Program-made: the position numbers and the translations under genes
The notes under the pieces: model-generated
Told to the model about the DNA's origin: nothing
What the model saw: only the letters and a program-made list of their open reading frames with translations
The model's database searches: none
Part shown: positions 35,215 to 45,500 of the stretch, one piece after another
Layout of the letters: each line of letters starts with the position of its first letter
How positions within the stretch are numbered: the stretch's first letter is position 1
Assembly (NCBI GenBank): GCA_038030265.1
Contig: CM075941.1
Coordinates: forward strand, 21,638,001 to 21,702,000
Length of the DNA stretch: 64,000 bases
DNA from: Corythucha ciliata
Lineage: Eukaryota; Arthropoda; Insecta; Hemiptera; Tingidae
Direction: 5' to 3'

Positions 35215-35830
35215 CGTCCTTTGAGAGTGTGAAAAAATTTAGTTTTTAAACCGACCAAAGAAAGACATAAACAAGTATAGACAAGTACGACAGGCTCGAA
35301 ACAGACTTTCCCTGTGATAAGAATTAAGAAATGAGACACTTAATTAAATTCAAAAACTGACCAAGATCGTTTTATTATGACGTAGTCATAATAGTTAGCG
35401 ATCTGAACGCCCGAATCGCCATTTCCAATAAATCAAAAAAAAAAAATTAGCCTAATGTTACCAATCTCGTGGATTAGTAGACAGATGAAGGCCAAAGACA
35501 AACAAAAGAGAAGCGATTTGCATAGTTCCATGTTGTATAAAACATATTTTTTACTTTCGAATGAAGAGCTATATTTTATGTATAAAATTTAGTTATAAAA
35601 TATTATAAATGTTTTTTTATGAAGAAACCCCTTTTCAAGTTTTCCAGAGAACCTACATTGGAGGAAGAGGAGGTGGCCGTTTTCTTCAAAGGATCCGAAC
35701 CCGAGAGATTCGGGTTTTATAGACCAGAATACGTGAAATTCAGGGTTTTAAAGAGGTAGAATCGCGAACTTTAATTTAGAAAGAGGCATTCCCGAGGAAT
35801 TTATTTGAATGAGCAAAAATCCCACAGTAA
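35215..35830 (+). other. 3' UTR and intergenic sequence
   Basis: 3' UTR of the SAM-domain gene to about 35450, then AT-rich sequence with a few reversed family B-like units (near 35690-35820). No gene. Confidence 0.5.
35427..35432 (+). promoter_or_regulatory. Poly(A) signal AATAAA for the SAM-domain gene
   Basis: AATAAA lies about 213 bases after the stop codon and is followed within a few bases by an A-rich run. It is the first canonical signal downstream and fits a short 3' UTR. Confidence 0.6.
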
Positions 35831-35834
35831 TGCT

Positions 35835-36420
35835 CCTAACACGGCCAAACTCCAAAACCACAGAGAAGGCCCAAGCAAGCAAGGGTCCAACGACAGCAAA
35901 GCTCCAGCTCTGAAAAGCTCAAACCTCCAGTTAAACCCTCCAACCATATAGTGACGTCCCAACTACAGCAAATATCCAACCACAAAAAAGGCCCAACCCC
36001 ATCAATGAGCAACAACGACAGCAAGGTCGAAACCCAGCAAATGTCCAACCGAAGCAATGGTCCAAGCTCAGCAAAGGTCCGACCACAGGAAAGATCCAAT
36101 CACTGCAGTGGTCCAACCACAGCAGAGGTCGAACCACAGAAGTGGTCCAACCACAACAGCGGTTCAACCACAGCAGAGGTCCAACCACAACAATGGTCCA
36201 ACCACGTCAACGATCCAACTACAAAAAGATCTAACCACAGTTGGAACGTCCAGTTAGAACCACAGAATAGTTCCAAACCATCACAGTAAGGCTGCAACCA
36301 CAAAGAAGGCCCAACAGCAGCCAAGATCGAACTACAGCAAGACGCTAACCACAGCAAATGTTTAGCCCCTTCAAGGCTCCAACCACAGCAAAGGTTCAGC
36401 CACAGAAAATGATGAATCCT
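35835..36420 (+). repeat. 17-bp minisatellite
   Basis: Tandem units of 17 bases with consensus GGTCCAACCACAGCAGA are clearest at 36110-36240, where seven successive units keep exact length. Outer units are diverged. Because 17 is not a multiple of three, all frames are similarly Gln/Asn- or Trp/Leu-rich, which explains the long opposing open frames here. They are not genes. Confidence 0.75.
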
Positions 36421-36424
36421 TTAC

Positions 36425-36700
36425 AATCCTGCAAAATTGACTCGCAGGATAATTGAGCATCCTGGATACCTGTTAAGCATCAATTCAATAATAGATCTTT
36501 GAGTGCCGATAATTCGACCCAATCGGATCAAAAAATTGAAATGGCCCTTTTTGAATGAGCCAACCCCATAAAATTGGAATTTTGAATGGGTCAAAGCCAC
36601 GAAACTGGCCTTTTAGAAACACAAAAGAAGTGAGTCAACTGTGCTGAATTGGCTTTTTAAAATACTAAAGCCCGTGGAATTGGGTTCAGTGAGTACCAAT
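36425..36700 (-). repeat. Family B units, reversed, downstream of DNAI4
   Basis: A few units such as GAGCCAACCCCATAAAATTGG and GGTCAAAGCCACGAAACTGG. They lie in the expected 3' region of the DNAI4 gene. Confidence 0.5.
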
Positions 36701-36719
36701 ATTGTTTAAAATGTATTTA

Positions 36720-39377
36720 TCAATCGACTTCCTCCTCTTCTTCACCATTGATCGCGTCGAACTGTTCATCCTCTTCACTCCCAAAAGGTGGTCCGATATT
36801 TCTGAGCTTCTGCAACATGTCGAGCTCACCTTTCGATACCAACACTTTTTCAATGGCTCGAGCCGCCGCGTCACGAGGCCGAAGATGACTAAACGGCATA
36901 CACTTGAGACCGCTCACTATGACATTCCCAGCCTCGTCACCGACAGTCACGTTGTTTCCTCCCCTGTCGAAAATAACTCGCATATTCGCCAAACCTTTCG
37001 GATTCTCCCAGGTTCGTACTGGGTGAGGCAGATCTCGTCTCATGTCCCAAACGTCGAGGTAGACACCGCTGACGCTGATTAAAATCTCAGCATTCGCCGG
37101 TGACCAAACAGCGGACCTGATGTGATCCGGTCGGGATGAAAACTCGAACACAGGCTGAAACACCCCGAAGACCCAGACACGAACGAATGGGTCGTCGCCG
37201 AAGGTGAGGAACAAACGTTCGAGATGAGGGTGAAATTTGATGCCGCGAACTGACCCTGAGTGGGCGACAAATGCGTCCAAATGTTGATTTCTGAAATTGG
37301 TCGAGCAGATGTGAACGCAACCGTCGGTTGTACCGGCCAAATAAGACACCGGATCAGTCGGGTGTCGTGCCATGCAGGTGATTCCCGGTCGTTCGGTTCT
37401 TAACGGCTCATTCGGGTCTGATCGTTCCATCCCCTTCGTCTCCTTATGTTTATGGGTCAGAACTAGAAGCTGCGAATGAGCGAATGTGACATCTTTCCTT
37501 AATTGGTACATAAAACCATTTTCGCCGCAGGTTATGGGAACTTCTTCACCGCTTTCAACAATCATCCATGAAAATTGCCACACAGGGAGACACCCAGAGA
37601 AAATATGGCCGGGCTTTGAATTGACAACAAACAGCCTCTTCCAGGAAATATTCACCACGGCTATACCACCGCTTTCGAATGCAACCGCGAGTAAACTTGG
37701 GTATTCAGTGGAAAATTCTATGTAGGTCACTCGAGACTTGAACTTGAAAGAACGGTCGTATTTACTTATGTGTTTAACGTTCCACACACAGACATATCCG
37801 ATGTTCACTTCATTTCCAGCATACCCGACGGCGAGAACGTTGATATTAATCGGATTCCAACAGAGCGATACAACTTTCAAATTTTTCGCTAACAGTTTCT
37901 CACTTTTAAACATCCAGAGGCACTGAATTTCGTAGGAGAACTCTGCGGAAGTCACCAACGGATGAATGAGCATGTTGTCACGAAAATTTAACTGTTTCCT
38001 GTTATAATGAAGGCTATCTATGGTCCTCAGCATTCGGTCGTACGTCCTCTGAAATTCTGGCGATGTCAACAAAAGTGTTTCCCATTTCGATTCTTCGGCT
38101 TCATCACTTTCACCGTGAGATGAACTTGAATCATCGCTCAACGGAGGCGGCGTTACTTGTTCTTTCTCTGTCTCTGCCGCCATAGAGTCGAGTATTTGCG
38201 AGTAGCAGACGTTCGTTTCAACGCTGACAAGCGACAGCTCGGGTATTTGATGAGCTCTATCCATTCGTGACGATGCCATAATTTGAGTCGACTTGTCGTG
38301 CATTTCAGGGGCGTCCTCGAGTGACTGAGCGGCCGCTCTTTCACGTTGTAGTTTGTAAAAGGCTCCCAAATCCGAGTTAACATCAGCTACGACGCTCTCA
38401 TATGCGTACAGGTTAATCGTTTCTGTTTCTTGGAGTCGCACTTTGAACAATTTTATGTCTAAAGTGTCGTAGTCGGGCTCGAATCTTTTTGTAAACGCTA
38501 GAATGTGGTCCGGGGAAAATTCAAATTCAGCCCCCGATCCGCCGTCATCCACTTTGAACGAAAAGGCCGTTGATCCACCATTTCCTTTCACAAAGGGGCT
38601 TCCAACGAGTGAACTAAATTTTGAGATACTTCCGAGTCGACTACCCGCCCTTGATGAATACTTACGCATGAACGAATCTTTTTCGTGTGTAATCGACACA
38701 AGGGACCGTTTCTGCAACGGTTTTTTCACTTCGTTCAAAATGAGAGCCGCCGCCGCGGCTTCCTTCTCTTTTTCCAATTGAGCCCTCTCACGGGCCGCCA
38801 TCATTCGAGCGTTTAACTTTCGATCACGCTTTAAAACCGTTCTGATTCTCTCCCCGCGAATTCGTTCAGAGTGGTAGGTTTTCGTGTCGTAGTAATCAAT
38901 CCCCTCGATCGCTTCAAACGGCAAGTCAAAAGATGGAATGTGGTGAAAAGGGAATTCCCGAGTCATAATTTTCCCAAGAGGGGCGGCCGTCCGCCGTCGC
39001 TTTACCTCGACCAATTTACTCTTTCTCTTGTTTTCGGCCATGTTACGTTTCGCGGTGAATGAACGTATAAACTCGCGAATGTCGAGTGTTTCACCGACTC
39101 CGCAGAGCGACCCACCCGCTTTGAGGTAGTCTTTGAGGGATTTTCTTTGTTCGTCAGTAGCCGACGCAAACGCTCGATCGGAAACGTCATAATAGGATGA
39201 GGACGTTCGCTCTGAAACATCACCGCGTTTCTGAATTGTCTCGGCACAATCGTTCATTTCCATTTTATCCGTAGACGCAAGGGTTCCAAAGTGGGGGGAA
39301 AGAGGGAATAATATAACGGAGGGGCAACGATTTTCATATTTTGTTTGAGGTGATTTTCTCCCAGAGGGGATAGCCAT
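36720..39377 (-). CDS. DNAI4: Dynein axonemal intermediate chain 4 (WDR78)
   Basis: An 885-codon uninterrupted frame. DNAI4 is an inner-arm (I1/f) dynein intermediate chain needed for ciliary and flagellar motility. Features: N-terminal conserved segment with LKAGGSLCGVGETLDIREFI (about 85-105), basic helix (about 170-220), ETETINLYAYESV (317-329) and DKSTQIMASS (361-370), which are hallmark positions of the family. A Ser/Glu-rich linker (about 408-430) precedes WD40 repeats from about 495 to 825 (LCWNPININVLAVGY, YLAGTTDGCVHICS, AVWSPANAEILISVSG, LDVWDMR). An acidic tail ends it. The first ATG (39375-39377) and M39 (39261-39263, AAAATGG) are both plausible starts; the first 38 residues are low complexity, so I favour M39. 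The complete lack of introns is unusual beside the many-exon neighbour. Confidence 0.88.
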   Translation of the reverse strand: MAIPSGRKSPQTKYENRCPSVILFPLSPHFGTLASTDKMEMNDCAETIQKRGDVSERTSSSYYDVSDRAFASATDEQRKSLKDYLKAGGSLCGVGETLDIREFIRSFTAKRNMAENKRKSKLVEVKRRRTAAPLGKIMTREFPFHHIPSFDLPFEAIEGIDYYDTKTYHSERIRGERIRTVLKRDRKLNARMMAARERAQLEKEKEAAAAALILNEVKKPLQKRSLVSITHEKDSFMRKYSSRAGSRLGSISKFSSLVGSPFVKGNGGSTAFSFKVDDGGSGAEFEFSPDHILAFTKRFEPDYDTLDIKLFKVRLQETETINLYAYESVVADVNSDLGAFYKLQRERAAAQSLEDAPEMHDKSTQIMASSRMDRAHQIPELSLVSVETNVCYSQILDSMAAETEKEQVTPPPLSDDSSSSHGESDEAEESKWETLLLTSPEFQRTYDRMLRTIDSLHYNRKQLNFRDNMLIHPLVTSAEFSYEIQCLWMFKSEKLLAKNLKVVSLCWNPININVLAVGYAGNEVNIGYVCVWNVKHISKYDRSFKFKSRVTYIEFSTEYPSLLAVAFESGGIAVVNISWKRLFVVNSKPGHIFSGCLPVWQFSWMIVESGEEVPITCGENGFMYQLRKDVTFAHSQLLVLTHKHKETKGMERSDPNEPLRTERPGITCMARHPTDPVSYLAGTTDGCVHICSTNFRNQHLDAFVAHSGSVRGIKFHPHLERLFLTFGDDPFVRVWVFGVFQPVFEFSSRPDHIRSAVWSPANAEILISVSGVYLDVWDMRRDLPHPVRTWENPKGLANMRVIFDRGGNNVTVGDEAGNVIVSGLKCMPFSHLRPRDAAARAIEKVLVSKGELDMLQKLRNIGPPFGSEEDEQFDAINGEEEEEVD

Positions 39378-39714
39378 TTCTGATCAGCTTCGACTTAAAC
39401 TGCATAGTGCAAATTGCAATGGTTGAGTAAATACAGAAAATCCCAGTGTCACTTTACGACTGACGACTGAAAACGACATTTTGGGGTACAGGGAGAACGA
39501 GTCTGAACAATGATTTTTCTTCCAAACAAAGGTCAGATTTGTGTTTCTTGCACCAAGAAATAACGGTTTTCATTTCTATGCAATTTTTCAGACAAAAGGG
39601 AACCGACGGAAAGATGAATTAAACCACTTTCTTCAACCTTTCTGAGGATTTGAAGTGAGCTCGAACTTGATTATTTCACGAACACCATAATTCCTTTCCC
39701 CACGGGAACATAGA
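39378..39714. other. Upstream region of DNAI4
   Basis: Probable promoter and 5' UTR of the minus-strand DNAI4 gene. No decisive motif seen. Confidence 0.4.
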
Positions 39715-39890
39715 AGTAAAATTGAGAGAAACCGCTGATTTTCCTCTAAAATTGAGGGGGAAAACACTAATTTGTGATATCTGAAAGCAAGTTATTGCTT
39801 GCGGCTAAAAGAAAGAAAATGGCTAATTCATATAATGGTTCACGGAGGACCTGCATGGCTGAAATTGATGACTATAGCAGTCCTTAACTT
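39715..39890 (+). repeat. Family A repeat units
   Basis: Units such as TAAAATTGAGAGAAACCGCT and TAAAATTGAGGGGGAAAACA. Confidence 0.6.
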
Positions 39891-40100
39891 AGGCAAACTG
39901 GCTATTCACGCACAATAATGACCAAAACTGGCTACATATTTGTATTCACGCCCTTAAAATGGCCAATCTGGCTTTTCACGCCCTAAAAATAGCTAAAAAC
40001 GGACTTTTCACTCCCTACAATTGGCAAAACTATAACCTCTATTCGCCCTAAACGAAGCAGCTAACATACATAAAACTGGCTACTGAATTGGGCTTTCGCG
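39891..40100 (+). repeat. Degenerate ~31-bp repeat, family D
   Basis: Units such as CTGGCTTTTCACGCCCTAAA followed by AATAGCTAAAAACGGAC repeat at about 31-39 bases. The core CCCTAAAAATGGC is distinct from families A and B but shares the period. Confidence 0.6.
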
Positions 40101-40233
40101 CCTTGAATATGAACTCAAAAAACTAGTAAATTAATATGCCGGCGACAGATTTATTCATTATATCAATCTAACAACATCTAGATAAGATTAAATTCGGCGT
40201 GGTTTACCGATCAGGAGAAGCGCCTAGAGTTTC

Positions 40234-40460
40234 GAGAAACAATGGACCTAGGTGGGGTTCGGCTTAGCTTATCCCTCGGAGTACGACTCCCATAGGCGTC
40301 TCCGTGGCGCAAATGGCAGCGTGCTGGATTGGTAATCCAGAGGTTGCGGGTTCAAATCCCGCCGGAGAGCCATTTTTTCTCGAAACTCGAATCGTGTTGG
40401 GCTATGCCCTTCCATCGTCGTCCGGATAATATCAGTTTAATTAATTTACTAATTAAAATG
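40234..40460 (+). mobile_element. tRNA-derived SINE, copy 2
   Basis: 227 bp homologous over its whole length to 29125-29354. This copy is less decayed, with a well-paired tRNA-like core at 40299-40372. Confidence 0.78.
40299..40372 (+). tRNA. tRNA-like core of the SINE, anticodon GGT
   Basis: Acceptor TCTCCG (40299-40304) pairs with CGGAGA (40363-40368) and CCA follows. The anticodon stem CTGGA/TCCAG is perfect with loop TTGGTAA (anticodon GGT, 40331-40333), and the B box is GGTTCAAATCC. The overall body resembles arthropod tRNA-Arg/Thr-type sequences. The homologous flanks shared with 29125-29354 show it belongs to a SINE, so a working tRNA gene is unlikely. Confidence 0.5.
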
Positions 40461-40744
40461 CCGGCGACAGATTTATTCATTATATCAATCCAACTCAAAA
40501 AACTTCAATTTAAGTTGGACGCGGTTCCAACCATCGTCAAGACCATCGTCGCTCAAATAAATGAAAAACGCAGGTGCATGGTCACGAGCAAAACACCAGT
40601 CAGGGTTGCCGAAAATGAATTTTTCGCCTTGTTTCTTGTATTGTTGGACTCCAGCGAGTATAAGCTTCTATCGAGGGCCCACGTGCGCGCTGTTCATAGG
40701 GAACTTTCACAGCCAAGGCAACTTCACGGATTTATATGTAATTG

Positions 40745-41870
40745 ATAAACAGCGCTAATTTAGCAACTTCACTGCAGAATTTGAGAAAAGTCCTAATTCG
40801 CGGCAATTTTAAAGGCTAAAATTGAGGAAAAGTACTACTCCCCAGTTTCTGTTGTTTCTTACGCGGCTGATCGAGAAAGCGCGCTATATCCATGTGCTGC
40901 TTTTAGGGGAGTGAAGTACGATTGAGCGTCAATAGAATTGAGTAAAACAAGATAATTTGCGGTTAAAATTCAGACAAAGCGCTCGCTTCCGGGTAAAATT
41001 GAGTGCATTACACTCGTTCGAGATTGAAATTGAGGAATAAACTATAGAGCTCATTTGCGGGTATAAAATCGAGGAAAAACGCGCATTTCCACGGAAAATT
41101 CGTACGTATCGAAAAACCCCGAGATTCTCGGCTTCGTCTATTTTTGCCATTCCAATTTGGGCGATCTTTCCAAAAACCACCGAGTGGCTCAGTAGTGAAC
41201 GATTTTTAGGGTCTTTTTTTCCGGTCCCGGACCCAGCACAGTTTAGGACTTAGCTGCTAATATACGAAAAACGTTAACTAGTTGCTGAAATTGAGCCAAA
41301 AGCGCTATAATTCGTGGCTGAAATTGAGAAAAATCGTGAATTGTCAGCTAAGATGAGGAAAAATGCAATTTTGCGGCCAACATTGGGAAAAATCGCTAAT
41401 TTCACGGCTAGAATCAAGAAAACCTCGTCTTCTTAGAAGCAAATTTTTGGCTAAAAATAGAAAAAAGGCGTAAATTCATAGCTAAATGTGAAAAAATCTC
41501 TAAATTGCGGCAAAAATTAGTTAAAATGTCTAATTCCACAGTGCAAATTTGAGAAAAAGAGCAAATTCGCGGCTAAAATTGAGAAAAACAGCTAATCCAC
41601 CGACCACGGATAATATCATGAAAAATGATAATTCACAGATAAAGTGTAGAAAAAGCGATAATTCACGAAAACACTACAACAGTCCTCTTAAGACAACTTC
41701 TCAAGCTAAAAGTTAAAAAAAATGCTAAAATACGATTAAAATGAATGAAATTGGCTAATTCGTGGTGTAAAAAAGAGAAAAAGCGCTAATTCGTGGTGTA
41801 AAAAAGAGAAAAAGCGCTAATTCGCTGTACAAGTTGGGAAAAACTCGATTCATGGCTTAGCTACTCATCC
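40745..41870 (+). repeat. Family A repeat array with recent exact duplication
   Basis: About 1.1 kb of A units. Two perfect adjacent 31-bp copies, 41761-41791 and 41792-41822 (starting CGTGGTGTAAAAAAGAG), show that unit duplication is still occurring or was recent. Confidence 0.75.
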
Positions 41871-42019
41871 AGGAATAACGCTTGCAAAAGGTCACAGGAC
41901 TTGCACGTGCCAGGTAACTTCCCCGAAGTCCTGACTGGTCTATCCTTGCAGTGTGCCCTCCAGGGCATCAAATCCGGGCGGGAAGAAGGCACGCGCCTGG
42001 TACCGCGCTAGTTCTGTAC

Positions 42020-42525
42020 AGCCAATATTTTAATTCAGGCCCTAAAAATGGCAAAAATGAGTATAATGTGGTACAAAAACAGCTAAACTGACCGTTAAAG
42101 CCTTGAAAATGCTCATTATAGCTATATGCTTGCGCTGAAAATGGCAAAACCGACCATGCGAACTCCAAAAATGGCCAAGCTAGACATTCGCACGTATAAA
42201 ATGTTTAAAACTGACGATTCGAGCCCTCAAAATGCCAAAAAACTGACCACTGGCGTTTGAAGAATGGCCAAACTGACCATTCACGCCTTGAAAATGGCTA
42301 AATTTACATTTTGCGACTTAAAAAACAACCTTACCGGGCAATTCAAGCCCTAATGGCTTGACGGACGATTCTTGGCTTCAGAATGACAAAACTGACTATT
42401 TTTTCGTCGAAAAAATGGTAAAATTGTCTATTCACGCCCTAAAACTGGCCGTACTGATAATCTAACTGGCTATATTCACGTCTTAAAAATGTAAAAAATG
42501 AATATAAGTGCCCTAAAAAAACGGT
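42020..42525 (+). repeat. Family D repeat array
   Basis: Units such as CCCTCAAAATGCCAAAAAAC, TGACCATTCACGCCTTGAAA and CTATTCACGCCCTAAAAC at about 31-37-base spacing. Confidence 0.65.
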
Positions 42526-45500
42526 GTGTTTGCCAATAGCAAGCTCTGTTGTGAGCCCCTGTGCCAACGGAAAGTGTCTGGCGACCTAAGTAGTTTCGTC
42601 TCCTAGACCATAAAAATCGTCCTGCGCAGGTGCCAGACACGATCAAATGACCCGGATTTTTCATACGGTGAGCTCCCGGGGACTATTTTTATGACGTTTC
42701 ATTAACAACTAATCCATGAAAACGATCTGTATAATCATGTATAGCCTAAAGGGAATTGTCTTGCACATGTGAAGAAAGCCCTCACCCACGTGGGGGGGGG
42801 GATGAAAAAAGGGAGCCCTACTCAATCAGCTGCCTAGGGGCCTCTTGCTCTCTAAACCGGCCCTGTGTGCACAACATGAACGAGTGGACTGTGGAGGAGC
42901 GTAGCGCAAGAGTAATGTTGGTCAATCTCAATTTTCTTCTTAATCAGAGCGATCCAGCTCAGGCAGAGTGAGCCGCCTTGGTGCAAATGCCTCTCCTAGT
43001 CCTAGCGCCCCTTCCCTCGCCATCATGATGTGTTGCTCTTGTTTGATGGGGAGAGGGGATATGTCAGCCCTCTCTGTCCCTGACATCATGCGACAACATC
43101 TCGGAGAAGCTCTTCTTTCCTATAAGATCAAGTGCTGGCTATGGTTTGTGAGTATCTATCTGACGAAGTGCTATTTGCTCTAATGCGATGAAAAAGGTCC
43201 AATTTCAGGGACCAAATGACCGCAGTTATCGTCCCAGGGGAATTTTAGCTCCGAAAGTATTACTTTTTGGGGGAAAAATTGACAGTTTCGGATAGAATAT
43301 TCGGAATAGAAGGCTACAACGACAGTTTTCCATCAGAAATGTTAGTTTTTGACGGATTTATGCAAATTCAGTGTATGGGGGTGAATTGACGATTTGCAGC
43401 GCCAAACTCTGAGTTGATGAACCACCGCAGTTCTCGTGCTGGGGACACATCTCCGAATATACGCCTTTAGTAGGCAATGGTGCATCTGATATCTTCTGCC
43501 TTTAGATCCTCTAGATTAAGGGCTGGCTACGCTCGGTATCAAACGCCCTCCCAAACATCCCATTCATCATAATATATATTATTGCTTCCGGGTGAAGAGC
43601 CTCGACTGTATCTGGCAACCCTCTACGTAGCCTAAGACCCTACGCCCAAACATTTCCGTTAAAACACGTACAGCACAGCATGCCCAGAATCGATCAGTAG
43701 CCTCTAAAACCGGTAAGCAAGTGCTACACCCATGTGGCCTGTCTCTGGAACCAATACGCCGAGAGGGAGGCTTCCCGCCAAGTCGAAAAGGTGATTCCGT
43801 GACTCAATTCACGTGACTGGGACAACCCCCTGGCTGCCCACTCACAACCTTCTTCAAATGGGTAGGGGAACTGTTTTGTCGGAAGGGGTTGTGTTGTAGG
43901 ATCAATTTTTCTTCCTTTGGAGACTCGCCTAAAAATGTTGTGACGCTCTCTGTCGGGCTATTATTTAAAGTTCGCGGAATTTCTTTTTATCGACGAGAGG
44001 AATCACAAAAAAATAATAAAGAAAGAGAAAGGTAAACAAGGAAGGATGTCCTTTATTCACGCTTCTACTACGTAGTTTCAATTTTTTATGAGAATGAGGA
44101 TGAACAGGAGAGCGTTCGAATTGCAATTACTTGGTCCTCCGGGACCAGATTTCAGGATAATAGAACGTTTTACAATCTGAGTGAAAAAAACAACCAAGGA
44201 CAGGCGGATGACCTTAAAAATGCTATCCGACGCGATTACTCCCTTCCCCCCCCCCTCATAATTACCGGGTCGTCCCCCTTCAGCACTACGTTTGCTCAAT
44301 TGACCTAGCTCAACAAGCTAATCGTGTTACACTTATCTATTTCGTTAACCGTCCCTCGCAACAAATCATTGGCTATTCTTTAAAGAATTGGAAAGGAGTG
44401 GGGCTGGAAGAGAGAAGAGAAAAAAGAAGTTAGTGTCTAAAAATAGAACTCGCCGGCGCACTCCAGAGATAGTCCGGCGTTGGCGAGTTTTTATTAATAA
44501 AACAAAAAAAACTAAAATTTTTTTTTTGTCGGGGTTGGCAAAGCCGAGGCCAAGCCTTCGCGGCGCGGCGCGGCAGCGACCCCGGGGGAACGAAATAAAA
44601 AAAAGAAAAGGGGGAGGACCGAGTGGAAATTTCCACTGACTTGTGAGAACACCGTGCGGCTGTGGAATTCAAACCGCCGCCTTCTCTTCTCCACCTCCTC
44701 AGCACCCGCCGCCCTTTCGGCGCTACGCTCCCGCTACTATATGCGAGCCGAGTAGATTAATAGCGCATCGTGATCCTTTTTAGTGCGCGTATATTGATCC
44801 CCCCACCCTTATAAAATCATTATATTTGTATAGAAAACCCTAGCAAAGGGCTCAGGAATATAAAACGTTTTTTTAAGGCTTTGTGGCTGTTGAGCAAGCG
44901 ACCACGCTCAATAGGAAAGGATTTGAGTAAACCAAAAGACGATGTTTTATCTCAATTAAGCGACGACATTTCCTAGCAAAAGCTCCCTATTGATGAAAAG
45001 GCTGAACGAAGGATTGAGCCCTTTAGGGGGGCACAGACTGACGTCAGGCCTTTTCACACCATTGTAAACAACAGGGCGAAAAAATAACCAAATAATGATC
45101 CCTTGATTTTCCGATCGACAGCCATTAAAAAACCTTCATTTCGAGGAAGCAAAAGCTCGGGTTATTTCCCAAATCTCAGCGGCCAAATATGGGACACTCC
45201 TCGCCAACTTTAAGGAAGTCAAGAAAGGAAGGAACAGTCCCATTTTAAAACCCGTAAAAGCTTCGCAAGTTTTCCCTTTTTCCTACATATACGCGTGCTA
45301 TCACCGAGTTTCTCCTTCAAATAATCTTCCCCAAAAGCTTTCTCACTAAGGAGATAAATTGTACTTTTATTGTGTTTGGAATTTCCCAATTAACCGATTT
45401 ATCCGCTAATCATGTGTCAGCTGCGAATACCATTCCGTTTATTGTGTCACCCACCACAATCATCACGTTCTAAGTCACCAATCTCCATTTAAAATGACTC

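Larger units (their letters stand above)
40136..40490 (+). repeat. 33-bp direct repeats bracketing a SINE
   Basis: ATGCCGGCGACAGATTTATT...ATCAATC occurs at 40136-40168 and 40458-40490. The SINE 40234-40460 ends exactly on the second copy; 65 bases of unrelated sequence separate the first copy from the SINE start. It could be a very long target duplication or a local duplication. Confidence 0.6.

Noticed and set aside
35836..36357. Opposing open frames rich in Gln/Ser/Asn and Trp/Leu
   Set aside because: Explained by a 17-bp minisatellite, which gives stop-free runs on both strands.
44388..44705. Arg/Lys-rich frames on both strands over a GC-rich patch
   Set aside because: Composition-driven; opposite strands are equally open and there are no motifs.
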